From UBA11591 sp040220895 (GTDB lineage Bacteria > Bacteroidota > Bacteroidia > Flavobacteriales_E > Vicingaceae), in contig JAVJVY010000016.1 of NCBI GenBank assembly GCA_040220895.1, positions 144,524 through 208,523 of the forward strand: DNA of 64,000 nucleotides, in the 5' to 3' direction. The stretch's first letter is position 1, and each line of letters starts with the position of its first letter. Shown here piece by piece: positions 45,225 through 53,481 of the stretch. The notes beneath the pieces were generated by a model. The model was not told where the DNA came from and did not search any database. It was given only the letters and a program-made list of their open reading frames with translations. The position numbers were made by a program, and so were the translations under genes.

Positions 45225-45989
45225 ATGAGTTTAGAAGACGAGATCAAGAAAGAAGGGGAGTTTGAATACCTAGAACAAGGTGAAGGACATACCATTATTT
45301 TGCTTCACGGTTTATTCGGTGCCCTGAGTAATTTTAAAGATGTCATTGACGCTTTTTCTTCGAATTACAAGATCGTCGTTCCTATCATGCCGCTTTATAC
45401 CATGCCCATCATCAAGACCAATGTGATCAGTCTGGGAAAGTTTGTGGCCAGGTTCATCAAGCACAAGAAATTTGAGAAAGTCACATTACTCGGTAATAGT
45501 CTTGGAGGGCATGTTGCTTTGGTCTATGCCTTGAACAATATGCATAAGGTCCATTCTTTGGTGTTGACCGGAAGCAGCGGTCTATACGAAAATGCCTTTG
45601 GGGGTTCTTTTCCGCGTAGAGAAGACAAGGAATTCTTGAGAAAAAAGATTGCTGTGACTTTTTATGATCAAAGCCTCGCGGACGATGTCTTGGTGGATGA
45701 AGTATTTGAAATCGTCAACGACCGCAGTAAACTCATTAGAATTCTGGCCATTGCAAAATCTGCCATACGGCACAACATGGCCAAGGACCTGTCTAGGTTC
45801 GAGATGCCTTCATGCCTGATCTGGGGAAAGAACGACACCATCACCCCACCTGAAGTAGCCGAAGAATTTCATCAGCTTATCCAGAATTCAGAATTGTTTT
45901 GGATTGATAAATGTGGCCACGCGGCAATGATGGAACACCCCAAGGAATTCAACCGTATTCTTAACGAATGGTTGGCTAAAATAACCTGA
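45225..45989 (+). CDS. Alpha/beta hydrolase
   Basis: 254 residues, cytoplasmic, no signal peptide. The fold is clear: IILLHGLFGALSNFKDV with the oxyanion HG, nucleophile elbow GNSLGGHVAL (serine near residue 92), an acid in LIWGKNDTITPP, and the catalytic histidine in IDKCGHAAMMEHP. The catalytic triad is complete. The substrate cannot be told from sequence; relatives include esterases and C-C bond hydrolases. It is transcribed divergently from the mraZ cluster and engB follows after 6 bp; in Flavobacteriales an alpha/beta hydrolase commonly sits beside engB. Confidence 0.92.
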   Translation: MSLEDEIKKEGEFEYLEQGEGHTIILLHGLFGALSNFKDVIDAFSSNYKIVVPIMPLYTMPIIKTNVISLGKFVARFIKHKKFEKVTLLGNSLGGHVALVYALNNMHKVHSLVLTGSSGLYENAFGGSFPRREDKEFLRKKIAVTFYDQSLADDVLVDEVFEIVNDRSKLIRILAIAKSAIRHNMAKDLSRFEMPSCLIWGKNDTITPPEVAEEFHQLIQNSELFWIDKCGHAAMMEHPKEFNRILNEWLAKIT

Positions 45990-45995
45990 TCTAAT

Positions 45996-46619
45996 ATGGA
46001 GATCACCGATCCCAAGTACTTGCAGAGTGCTGTTAAATTGGTGGATCTGCCTTCACCCGTCCTTCCTGAATATGCCTTTGCCGGAAGATCAAATGTGGGT
46101 AAATCGACATTGATCAACATGTTGTGCAAGCGCAACAAATTGGCCATTACCTCTTCTAACCCTGGACGTACTCAGACTATCAATCATTTTCTGATCGACA
46201 AAAACTGGTACCTGGTGGACCTTCCCGGATACGGCTTTGCGAAAGTTTCAAAAAAGTCGCGTGAGGCATGGAAGCGAATGATAAAGAATTACTTGAAGAA
46301 CCGAGAAAACCTGGTGTCTGTTTTTCTATTGATTGACATAAGGGTCGATCCCATGCAAAGTGACCTTGAAATTATGGAAATGCTTGGCCTTGAGGGAATT
46401 CCTTTTGTCATTGTTTTTACAAAATCAGATCAGCTGAAACAGCAGGAGATTGCCAAAACGCTAGATAAGTATAAAACAAAACTGAAGGAAAGCTGGGAGA
46501 AATTGCCCGAAATCGTAGTGTCAAGTGCAAAAAAGAAACTGGGCAGAACCAATATTCTTGAACACATTGCCAATGGCAATGAAGTATTTAGACTAAGCCT
46601 GGAATCAGCGGATGAGTGA
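45996..46619 (+). CDS. engB: Ribosome-biogenesis GTPase EngB (YihA/YsxC)
   Basis: 207 residues. G motifs: GRSNVGKSTLINML (G1, about 29-42), PGRTQTINHF (G2), DLPGYGFAKVSK (G3), FTKSDQL (G4) and VVSSAKK (G5). Length is normal. EngB assists 50S assembly in the cytoplasm. It lies 6 bp after the hydrolase gene, and its last 15 bp overlap the 3' end of the convergent T9SS cargo gene. Confidence 0.97.
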   Translation: MEITDPKYLQSAVKLVDLPSPVLPEYAFAGRSNVGKSTLINMLCKRNKLAITSSNPGRTQTINHFLIDKNWYLVDLPGYGFAKVSKKSREAWKRMIKNYLKNRENLVSVFLLIDIRVDPMQSDLEIMEMLGLEGIPFVIVFTKSDQLKQQEIAKTLDKYKTKLKESWEKLPEIVVSSAKKKLGRTNILEHIANGNEVFRLSLESADE

Positions 46620-48446
46620 CAGAAATCCTTTGCGCACGTATTCGTTCTTGTCGCTTCTGGCTACCAATACATAATAATAAGTTCCTTCGGGCACAGGTTT
46701 GCCAAAGGTATTGTACCCGTCCCAGGCAATCTCGGTTGCAGTAGTCTCAAAAATAATGTTCCCCCAGCGATTAAAGACCTCAAAGCGGTAATCTTTCAAA
46801 CCACTATTTGGAATATAGAACAGGTCGTTGTTTCCATCGCCGTTAGGCGTAAATATATTTGGAACAGAGATTCCCTCGATGATCTCTATCAGCACAAAGG
46901 CCGAGTCCAGACATCCGTTTTCATCTTGAACGTACATTTCAACAACAAATTCACCCACCTGGCCGAACTTGTGACGTGTAATTGGTGAAAAAGCCGTCTT
47001 GCCGTCACCAAATTTCCAAAACCAATCGATGGGTGAACCAGTGGTACTATCCCTGAATTCAATGACTTGATTGGTGAAGGTACGAATATCACTAACGGTG
47101 AAATTGGCGGTTGGACCTGGGTGGACAACGATCAAAAATGAATCAGCGGCTTCAACGCATTTCCCTGTTGAGCTGGTCGATGAAAGCTGCACGTATCCAC
47201 CTGTTTGAAATACTTTCATGATGAGACTATCGTCCTGTGGGGCAGATAATATTTCAATGTCGCCAGGCACGGTCCAGTCATAAAAATTAGCATTGCCTAT
47301 GGCCCTTAGCATGGCAAGGTCATTGGAACAGATGTCCGGATTACCTACAATCCTTGCTACATTTGGTATTCTGTCTGCCAATATGAAAGGCAGGCTATCG
47401 CGGCTGAAAAATGCATATTGCGGGATAGTGACTTGAAAGAATGTCCCTTTGTCATTGTACTGCGAGGACTTGATCAAGTTCCACTTTCCATTAGACCACT
47501 GAGCTGAATTATCGTAAATATCATCTTGTAAAGGGTCATAATAAAGGCGAATTCGAGCGGAATCAAATCCCGAAGTCCTGTTTATCATATGGTAATACAA
47601 AGGGTTAACCGTGCACAGGGAATCATCAAGGCTGAACTGGCCAAAACCTTCAAGATCAGGTGATTCGTGCACAAACCGCACAGAGTACGAATTGATATTC
47701 GTGCTTGCCGGTAAAAGATCAACGGGCCTGAAAATGTATGGCAAGGATGAAGGCGGATTAACGCTTGACCCTACCGGAAAAAAATAAGGTGCAGATGAAT
47801 TTGCTGTTCTACGCACAAGAGAACCGCTGATGTTGTCTCCTTTAAGGCTACTGACAAAACCCTCTTGATTTGCAGCTGAATTTCGTGAAATAGCGTTGGT
47901 CGCCGTATTCTGTATTGTAAGCGTGAAACTGTCGGTGGCCAGTTCCCTGTCTTGCAAGCTCAAAGAATCCTGGACATTGGCATCAATGGTCATTCGTTTC
48001 TTGCGATCATTGCCTATGCCATTTCCGCTGATTTCTAAATCGAAGAAGTCCGTTATTTCAGTACCCGTGATCAATTGCTGGACATCGCTCATTAAATGAA
48101 CGTGGCTCTCGTCGGGAATGAAGTTAGGTGAATTATTCCTCCAATCGGGTTCAATTTCATAATACCCGTTTCCTTCGACCACGGAAAAATTGTCGATGGT
48201 AAAGCCTTCAACTGCCGAAAGAAAAATTGAATCAAAGTGAACATAGATTTCTCCGTCATTGTGAAGGATTGAACCAAGACCCGTGGTGATGGTATTGCCG
48301 TAAATCTGAACAGGCACTCCACTATCGATGTATACCTCACCGTTGTTATAGAAAAGAGGACTTTGAGGGGGAGGTGTCTGTGAAAACGCAGAAACCGCCA
48401 CCAGACAGCAAAGGCAATATGAAATACAGTGTAAAATCCTTGTCAT
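46605..48446 (-). CDS. T9SS type B sorted surface protein (PKD domain, gliding-associated C-terminal domain)
   Basis: 613 residues with a signal peptide (MTRILHCISYCLCCLVAVSAF). A long beta-rich region is followed by an immunoglobulin-like/PKD unit (NFTVSDIRTFTNQVIEFRDS, then WFWKFGDGKTAFSPI). The last 85 residues are the type B sorting domain: SVPNIFTPNGDGNNDLFYIP, FEVFNRWGNIIF, WDGYNTFGKPVPEGTYYYVL. Such proteins cross the outer membrane by the T9SS and stay on or leave the surface; the ligand is unknown. Its 3' end overlaps engB by 15 bp. Confidence 0.92.
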   Translation of the reverse strand: MTRILHCISYCLCCLVAVSAFSQTPPPQSPLFYNNGEVYIDSGVPVQIYGNTITTGLGSILHNDGEIYVHFDSIFLSAVEGFTIDNFSVVEGNGYYEIEPDWRNNSPNFIPDESHVHLMSDVQQLITGTEITDFFDLEISGNGIGNDRKKRMTIDANVQDSLSLQDRELATDSFTLTIQNTATNAISRNSAANQEGFVSSLKGDNISGSLVRRTANSSAPYFFPVGSSVNPPSSLPYIFRPVDLLPASTNINSYSVRFVHESPDLEGFGQFSLDDSLCTVNPLYYHMINRTSGFDSARIRLYYDPLQDDIYDNSAQWSNGKWNLIKSSQYNDKGTFFQVTIPQYAFFSRDSLPFILADRIPNVARIVGNPDICSNDLAMLRAIGNANFYDWTVPGDIEILSAPQDDSLIMKVFQTGGYVQLSSTSSTGKCVEAADSFLIVVHPGPTANFTVSDIRTFTNQVIEFRDSTTGSPIDWFWKFGDGKTAFSPITRHKFGQVGEFVVEMYVQDENGCLDSAFVLIEIIEGISVPNIFTPNGDGNNDLFYIPNSGLKDYRFEVFNRWGNIIFETTATEIAWDGYNTFGKPVPEGTYYYVLVARSDKNEYVRKGFLSLIR

Positions 48447-48524
48447 CTCTTTACAAATCAGGCAGAGGGCTGAAGTGGGTAAATCAAAGTTACTATTTAA
48501 ATGATTAGACGCTATGGCAGGCCT

Positions 48525-48863
48525 TTAGGTTGCTTCGGGACCTTCTTTTATTACGCCTAGTTGAATGCCAAATTTCTTACCGAATTCCCGCAAGTCTTCG
48601 GCCGATTTTAAATCATTCGTGGCGCGCTCAAAGGTATCTGCCAAGGTGATAATCGATTGGACACAAAAGTGCTTCATTTCTTCGACCATCATCTCCTTGG
48701 TCCAAAGGTCTATGCGAAGGGTATTTTTTTCTGCTTCATCCCAAACGGTAGCCATAACGGCCTTGCATTCGCTTTTGTGTTCGTCGGCGATCCAATCGAT
48801 ACGTTCGGGGACTTTATTTTCGTCCATACTGATGACGAATTCTATTTTTGATTTATGACTCAT
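48525..48863 (-). CDS. gldC: Gliding motility protein GldC
   Basis: 112 residues from the ATG at 48863 (MSHKSKIEFVISMDENKVPE), the expected GldC opening. Further family features are WIADEHKSECKAVMATVWD, NTLRIDLWTKEMMVEEMKHF and LADTFERATNDL. GldC is a small soluble protein associated with gliding in Flavobacterium, where it stabilises or supports GldB function; no enzyme activity is known. It follows gldB with one base between stop and start. An in-frame codon at 48908 lies inside gldB and is unlikely to be used. Confidence 0.93.
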   Translation of the reverse strand: MSHKSKIEFVISMDENKVPERIDWIADEHKSECKAVMATVWDEAEKNTLRIDLWTKEMMVEEMKHFCVQSIITLADTFERATNDLKSAEDLREFGKKFGIQLGVIKEGPEAT

Positions 48864-48864
48864 T

Positions 48865-49887
48865 TCAGGTGGGTTTAAATTTTGATAAATGAAGAATTTT
48901 TTGGGCATCCTTTTGCTCGAACAGATGCTGTAGGTTCAGAGGTTCGTCTATTTGATCCATGTATTTTCGAACGATCTGCCAACCTATCCACCGACCCACC
49001 ATTCCAGGTGATCCTTCCGGAAAACCGGGTGTGAAAGGCGCATCACCCATGTATTTTTGTATTTGTTTTGGATCCTTTGAATAAAGCAATTCATTTTCGG
49101 CCAAATGAAACCACATATCGACCAAATTTTTTTCGCACCAGGACAACTGATCCGCGGTGAAGGTAACCTTGAGACTATCCGGTGTATCTGGCAATAACAG
49201 ATCCAAGGCATATAAAATTTTACCTTGATAAATCATGTGAGAGATCAGGTCCTGATCCTCCGCCGGCATTTCAAATTCCGTTCCAACCCAAGAGCGCATT
49301 GCATCTCCTACCAAGTAGGCCGAATTCATTTTACGGATCTTGTAAGCCGGTATGCCCAATAGTTCATACTTGCCCTCTTCACGCCCCAGGTAAAGGTCGA
49401 GCCCTATGCCTAAAATACTGTCGTCTACAACAATGGTATAACTGAAAGCCGAAACGAAGGTGTAGATGGCCGGAATTATTCTTTCAGGAAAGAGCACGGA
49501 GAACCTGCAAAAAGCTTTATTTAAGTCTGATTGATAGGTGCTGAAATCAGGAAATGTATGTTCTGTCTTACGCGCTATTTCAATTACTGCCGGGTCTGCT
49601 CTGAAATGATTGAGGTAATAAGCTGTGGTGCTGTCCTCTGCCCTACCCAGGGCCAATATGCCTTCCACAAATAGCGGGTAGAAACCGGTGTATTTCTCTT
49701 TTAATGTCTCTATTTCCGCAGCGGTCAATGGGCGGTCCGTTTCTGCAAAAAGATCGACCTCCATGCGCTTAACCTCTAGTTGAACTTCAGAACCTTCGAT
49801 GTCGACTCTTGGTTTTTCTGAGGTACACGATGCTATAAACAGTGCGATTGTTAGTATTTTGTAGGCTTGTATATGATGTTTACTCAA
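48865..49887 (-). CDS. gldB: Gliding motility lipoprotein GldB
   Basis: 340 residues. A lipoprotein signal (AYKILTIALFIASC) places the modified cysteine at 21. The mature protein has VKRMEVDLFAE, ALGRAEDSTTAYYLNHF, GLDLYLGREEGKY and the C-terminal PGMVGRWIGWQIVRKYM, matching GldB. GldB is needed for gliding and is linked to T9SS function. There is no ATG near the N-terminus. Of two TTG codons, 49917 lies in the predicted -7 box TAAATTTG, so it should precede the transcript; 49887 is preferred. It is transcribed divergently from the beta-barrel gene and continues into gldC. Confidence 0.9.
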   Translation of the reverse strand: MSKHHIQAYKILTIALFIASCTSEKPRVDIEGSEVQLEVKRMEVDLFAETDRPLTAAEIETLKEKYTGFYPLFVEGILALGRAEDSTTAYYLNHFRADPAVIEIARKTEHTFPDFSTYQSDLNKAFCRFSVLFPERIIPAIYTFVSAFSYTIVVDDSILGIGLDLYLGREEGKYELLGIPAYKIRKMNSAYLVGDAMRSWVGTEFEMPAEDQDLISHMIYQGKILYALDLLLPDTPDSLKVTFTADQLSWCEKNLVDMWFHLAENELLYSKDPKQIQKYMGDAPFTPGFPEGSPGMVGRWIGWQIVRKYMDQIDEPLNLQHLFEQKDAQKILHLSKFKPT

Positions 49888-49914
49888 CTTGCTTGTATTT
49901 TTGGCAGAGGAGCT

Positions 49915-49922
49915 CAAATTTA
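49915..49922 (-). promoter_or_regulatory. -7 box of gldB
   Basis: On the minus strand TAAATTTG matches TAnnTTTG exactly. It lies 28 nt before the TTG at 49887 and its last three bases are the upstream TTG at 49917, which argues against that codon as the start. Confidence 0.45.
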
Positions 49923-49936
49923 GGAAAGCCCTATAG

Positions 49937-50599
49937 ATGAAAAGAAACTACACACTATTATCTGTCCTATGCCTTTTGTTGATAAGTCAAGGTCATGCTC
50001 AAGAAAAAAAGGTAGCCCTTGGTCTTACGTTTAGTCCTACCGTAAACTGGTGGAAAGCGAGTTCTGAAAACTTGTCATCAGACGGCAGTCGTATCGGATT
50101 TAAGTATGGGCTTTTGGCTGACTTTAATTTTGGTGAAAATTATGCCCTGGCCACGGGTATATTCATCAATAATGCTGGTGGTAAGTACAATGCGATAGAA
50201 ATGATGGACAGTCTACAAAACAATGTAAGCTATAACCAGCGATTACAAAGCGTTGAGATTCCCCTGACCCTTCGCATGAGAACCAAGGAAATAGGTTACC
50301 TGAAGTATTACGGTCAGTTCGGATTCAGCCCAGAGCTTTTTATCAATTCCACGGCAGACGTTCAAGTTGAAGGACAAGAGCAAAGGGCTGATGTAGATCA
50401 AAAACGCAATGTGGCCGACTTGAATCTTTCATTGGTTTTGGGCATTGGCGTGGAGTACAACCTGAGCGGAACCACCAATTTATTATTTGGATTGTCTTAT
50501 CAAAACGGTTTTATTGACGTGCTCAAAGGCTCGGCATCGTCTGTCGAAAAAAAGGCTACCACCAACCAAATTGCCTTAAATTTGGGGGTGCTCTTCTGA
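49937..50599 (+). CDS. Outer-membrane beta-barrel protein (PorT-like)
   Basis: 220 residues with a signal peptide (MKRNYTLLSVLCLLLISQGH, cleaved after GHAQ). The mature part alternates polar and hydrophobic residues in strands such as GLTFSPTVNWWKA, FKYGLLADFNFG, SVEIPLTLRMRTK and ALNLGVLF with a terminal phenylalanine, as in small outer-membrane barrels of the PorT/OmpW-like type. PorT takes part in T9SS in Porphyromonas, but many unrelated small barrels share this annotation, so function is uncertain. It lies next to gldB and 12 bp before nadE. Confidence 0.82.
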   Translation: MKRNYTLLSVLCLLLISQGHAQEKKVALGLTFSPTVNWWKASSENLSSDGSRIGFKYGLLADFNFGENYALATGIFINNAGGKYNAIEMMDSLQNNVSYNQRLQSVEIPLTLRMRTKEIGYLKYYGQFGFSPELFINSTADVQVEGQEQRADVDQKRNVADLNLSLVLGIGVEYNLSGTTNLLFGLSYQNGFIDVLKGSASSVEKKATTNQIALNLGVLF

Positions 50600-50611
50600 G
50601 CCGAACCCATC

Positions 50612-52237
50612 ATGAAAATAGCCTTAGCTCAACTTAACTACCATATCGGGAATTTTCCCCAAAATGTGGGAAAGATCATTGACTCCATCCATTGGGCAAA
50701 AGAACGTAGTGCAGATCTGGTAATCTATGCGGAGTTGGCTATCTGCGGATATCCGCCCAGGGACTTTCTGGAATTCGAATCCTTTGTTCAAAGTTGTAAT
50801 GACGGACTTTTACAAATTGCCAAAGAATGTCAGGGCATTGCTGCGATAGTTGGTTGCCCTGTATCCAACAGATCGGGCAAAGGCAAGGCCCTGTACAACG
50901 CCGCATGTTTCTTGAATAATGGTCAGGTGGAATTCATTCAGCGAAAAACCCTGCTTCCAACCTACGATATTTTTGATGAGTACCGCTATTTTGAACCAAA
51001 TAGCGAGCATCGGACGGTGCAGTACAAAGGAAAACGCATCGCCATTACCATTTGTGAAGACCTATGGAACATCGGTGAGAACAAGTTGTACGAGCGGGAA
51101 CCGATGCAAGAATTGATAAAATCAAATCCCGATGTGGTTATAAATATCTCAGCTTCTCCTTTTTCAGCAGATCACTACAAAGAACGCAGTGATATGCTGA
51201 TAGCGAACGCGGAAAAATATCAAATTCCTTTTTTATATGTGAATCACGTCGGTGCCCAAACCGAATTAATCTTTGACGGGAAGTCAATGGTCTGTTTACC
51301 GGGTAAAGGAGTTGTTAAGACCCTGTGCGCCTTTGATGAAGACCGACAGATTATTGATCTCGAAGAAGATTTGGAAGTAGAGGAAACGAACTATACATGG
51401 GAGAATGATGTTTTGAGCGCTTTAACCTTAGGGGTCAAGGATTATTTTAGAAAGAGTGGATTCAACAAGGCCGTCATCGGCCTGTCCGGGGGCATAGATT
51501 CTGCCCTCACAGTGGCCATTGCATGCAAGGCCCTGGGACCCATAAATGTGAACACCCTGCTAATGCCATCACCTTACAGCTCTGATCATTCCATCGACGA
51601 TTCAATTGAATTGTGCAAGCGTTTGGGATGTTCTTACAAGGTAATTCGCATTGACCGTCATATTGAAGATTTTGACCACAGCCTGAACGAATTATTTGGA
51701 GATCTGCCCAAAGACCTGACCGAAGAAAACATCCAGGCAAGGGTACGGTCCATTTTGCTTATGGCCGTGAGCAACAAGTTTGGCAGTATTCTTCTTAATA
51801 CATCCAATAAAAGCGAGAAGGCGGTTGGTTATGGCACCCTTTACGGAGACCTAAGTGGGGGTCTGTCCGTGCTTGGCGATGTATATAAAACCCAGGTTTA
51901 TAAACTGGCATCCTATGTGAATCGAAAAAAGGACATCATTCCAAATCATATTTTGTTAAAGGAACCCTCGGCAGAATTGCGCCACGACCAAAGAGACACC
52001 GACAGTTTGCCCGACTATGATGAATTGGACCCGATTCTTTACCAATACATCGAAGAACGGAAAAGTGCAGATGAGATCGTAACACTTGGGCATGATGCAC
52101 AGGTGGTAAAACGCGTGCTGAACCTGGTTAATTCAAGTGAGTACAAACGCTTTCAAACGGCACCCATACTGCGCGTTTCAAAAAAAGCTTTTGGCATGGG
52201 CAGAAGGATGCCCATTGTCGGGAAATACCTTTACTAG
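50612..52237 (+). CDS. nadE: Glutamine-dependent NAD+ synthetase
   Basis: 541 residues in two domains. The N-terminal nitrilase-type glutaminase has the Glu-Lys-Cys triad: YAELAICGYPPRD, QRKTLLPTYDIFDEYRYFEP and TICEDLWNIGENK. The C-terminal synthetase (from about 265) has the PP-loop VIGLSGGIDSALTVAIACKA, LLNTSNKSEKAVGYGTLYGD and KEPSAELRHDQRDTDSLPDY. It makes NAD from deamido-NAD, ATP and glutamine. nadE is commonly a neighbour of gldB/gldC in Flavobacteriales, supporting the gld calls. Confidence 0.97.
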   Translation: MKIALAQLNYHIGNFPQNVGKIIDSIHWAKERSADLVIYAELAICGYPPRDFLEFESFVQSCNDGLLQIAKECQGIAAIVGCPVSNRSGKGKALYNAACFLNNGQVEFIQRKTLLPTYDIFDEYRYFEPNSEHRTVQYKGKRIAITICEDLWNIGENKLYEREPMQELIKSNPDVVINISASPFSADHYKERSDMLIANAEKYQIPFLYVNHVGAQTELIFDGKSMVCLPGKGVVKTLCAFDEDRQIIDLEEDLEVEETNYTWENDVLSALTLGVKDYFRKSGFNKAVIGLSGGIDSALTVAIACKALGPINVNTLLMPSPYSSDHSIDDSIELCKRLGCSYKVIRIDRHIEDFDHSLNELFGDLPKDLTEENIQARVRSILLMAVSNKFGSILLNTSNKSEKAVGYGTLYGDLSGGLSVLGDVYKTQVYKLASYVNRKKDIIPNHILLKEPSAELRHDQRDTDSLPDYDELDPILYQYIEERKSADEIVTLGHDAQVVKRVLNLVNSSEYKRFQTAPILRVSKKAFGMGRRMPIVGKYLY

Positions 52238-52298
52238 GATGTCTTCAAGAATACATTCCATTATTAATTAATTCGTTGATTAAAACCATAGCTATCTA

Positions 52299-52970
52299 AT
52301 GAAAATCATCATCTTCGGAAGCACCGGAATGGTTGGAAAAGGCATCCTATTGGAATGCCTCGATGACCGTCGAATCGACAAGGTTCTTGTGGTCAATAGG
52401 AGCCAAGTTGGCATTACTAACCCCAAACTCAAAGAGTTCATCCAACAGGACCTTTTTGACCTCTCGAATTTAAGGGAGGAGTTCAACGGCCTTGGCGCCT
52501 GTTTTTTTCCACTAGGCGTGTCAGTGATTGGTATGTCTGAAGAAGCCTACACACGTATTACTCACGATCTTACCCTGTACATTGCTAAAATGATGGCAGA
52601 ACTCAATCCCGGCATGGTATTTACCTATGTTTCTGGAGTGGGAACCGATTCGACAGAGAACGGAAGATCCATGTGGGCCAGGGTGAAGGGAAAGACCGAA
52701 AATGACTTGATGAAACTTCCTTTCAAAGGGGCATATATGTTCCGGCCCGGCTACATCCAACCCCTTAGAGGGATTAAATCAAAAACAGGTTGGTATAACG
52801 CTCTTTACATAATATTCAAGCCCTTGTATCCTCTCATGAAAGCCCTTTCACCAAAGACGGTAACCACCACCACTGATGTTGGTAAGGCCATGATATATTG
52901 CGCCTTAAACGGCGATGAAAAGAAAGTGGTGGATGTTGAGGAGATCAATAGGATGGCTGAATTGGTTTGA
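52299..52970 (+). CDS. NAD(P)-binding Rossmann-fold (NmrA/epimerase-like) protein
   Basis: 223 residues. The N-terminal MKIIIFGSTGMVGKGILLEC has the dinucleotide loop GxxGxxG of atypical short-chain dehydrogenases. Then come VVNRS (phosphate-binding side), a FTYVSGVGTDS strand in place of the active serine region, and KGAYMFRPGYIQPL. The canonical YxxxK pair is not evident, so it may bind NAD(P) without a usual SDR reaction. Substrate unknown. It is the last gene before the intergenic repeat patch and the accessory element. Confidence 0.85.
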   Translation: MKIIIFGSTGMVGKGILLECLDDRRIDKVLVVNRSQVGITNPKLKEFIQQDLFDLSNLREEFNGLGACFFPLGVSVIGMSEEAYTRITHDLTLYIAKMMAELNPGMVFTYVSGVGTDSTENGRSMWARVKGKTENDLMKLPFKGAYMFRPGYIQPLRGIKSKTGWYNALYIIFKPLYPLMKALSPKTVTTTTDVGKAMIYCALNGDEKKVVDVEEINRMAELV

Positions 52971-53039
52971 TGGATATAAAATTATATGCAAGCGTCAGTC
53001 TTGGTATGAATGATTCTTGCAATAGAATGCGAAGTGAGG

Positions 53040-53290
53040 AACCTGTTCACTCACACTCACACTCACTCTTTATCCCCGGGGGTGACTTCGTCGCTGCGCT
53101 CCTCGTCTCTCCCTTGGCTCCCGGGGTCAAAACCAAAGTTGTTTCGCTCAATGATCAACAGGCTTGAGGCCGGTTGGAAATAAGTAGTTAGCGTGAGTTG
53201 GAGTAGTGAGTAATGAGGGGGATGAAGAGTGAATAACTAACTACTAGTTACTCACCCTCACCCTCACTCTTCATCCGTGGAGCCGGCGGG
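53040..53290. repeat. Intergenic repeat patch with nested hairpins
   Basis: The unit TCACTCTTyATCC occurs at 53063-53075 and 53264-53276 and inverted at 53220-53232, where GGATGAAGAGTGA forms a perfect 13-bp stem with 53264-53276. A second stem, GTGAGTAA (53206-53213) with TTACTCAC (53248-53255), competes with it, and TAACTA/TAGTTA nests inside. CTCAC-rich microrepeats precede both direct copies. Between them lies a GC-rich section bounded by two CCCGGGG stretches (near 53077 and 53121). No convincing gene is present; this resembles dispersed intergenic repeats at the edge of host DNA. Confidence 0.6.
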
Positions 53291-53389
53291 ACTACATTGA
53301 TGAAATTCGAGATAATCATGTTTGACTGAATTATTGCGAATTTATCCTAATAATGCAATCAAAACAACGCCTTTGTGTGGTGTTAGATT

Positions 53390-53419
53390 ATTTCATCCAA
53401 TTTCATTCAACTTCATTAA
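53390..53419. repeat. Three 10-bp phased repeats upstream of the integrase
   Basis: ATTTCATCCA, ATTTCATTCA and ACTTCATTAA follow each other without gaps, each one helical turn long. They lie 63-92 bp before the integrase ATG. Arm-type or accessory binding sites for recombination proteins are a reasonable inference; no core site can be fixed. Confidence 0.4.
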
Positions 53420-53428
53420 GTTGCAATT

Positions 53429-53450
53429 ATGTGGGGAAAGTGTGGGGAAA
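53429..53450. repeat. Tandem 11-mer in the integrase promoter region
   Basis: (A/G)TGTGGGGAAA occurs twice in tandem with 11-bp period, ending 4 bp before the predicted -7 box of the integrase, where a -33 element would lie. It is a likely binding site for a repressor, activator or the recombinase itself. A related tandem 11-mer occurs at 63514-63535. Confidence 0.45.
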
Positions 53451-53454
53451 TTGT

Positions 53455-53462
53455 TAAGTTTG
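53455..53462 (+). promoter_or_regulatory. -7 box of the integrase gene
   Basis: TAAGTTTG matches TAnnTTTG exactly, 19 nt before the ATG. No TTTG is present in the -33 region; the tandem GTGGGGAAA units occupy it, which suggests a promoter that needs or is blocked by a bound protein. Confidence 0.5.
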
Positions 53463-53481
53463 ATTGTACTATTAATGTGAA

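Noticed and set aside
49937..50599. Firm assignment as PorT
   Set aside because: Only a generic small beta-barrel pattern is visible; proximity to gldB is suggestive but not enough.
52967..53167. Small plus-strand open frame after the Rossmann-fold gene
   Set aside because: It runs through simple CTCAC repeats and the CCCGGGG section, has no recognisable domain, and its composition follows the repeat.
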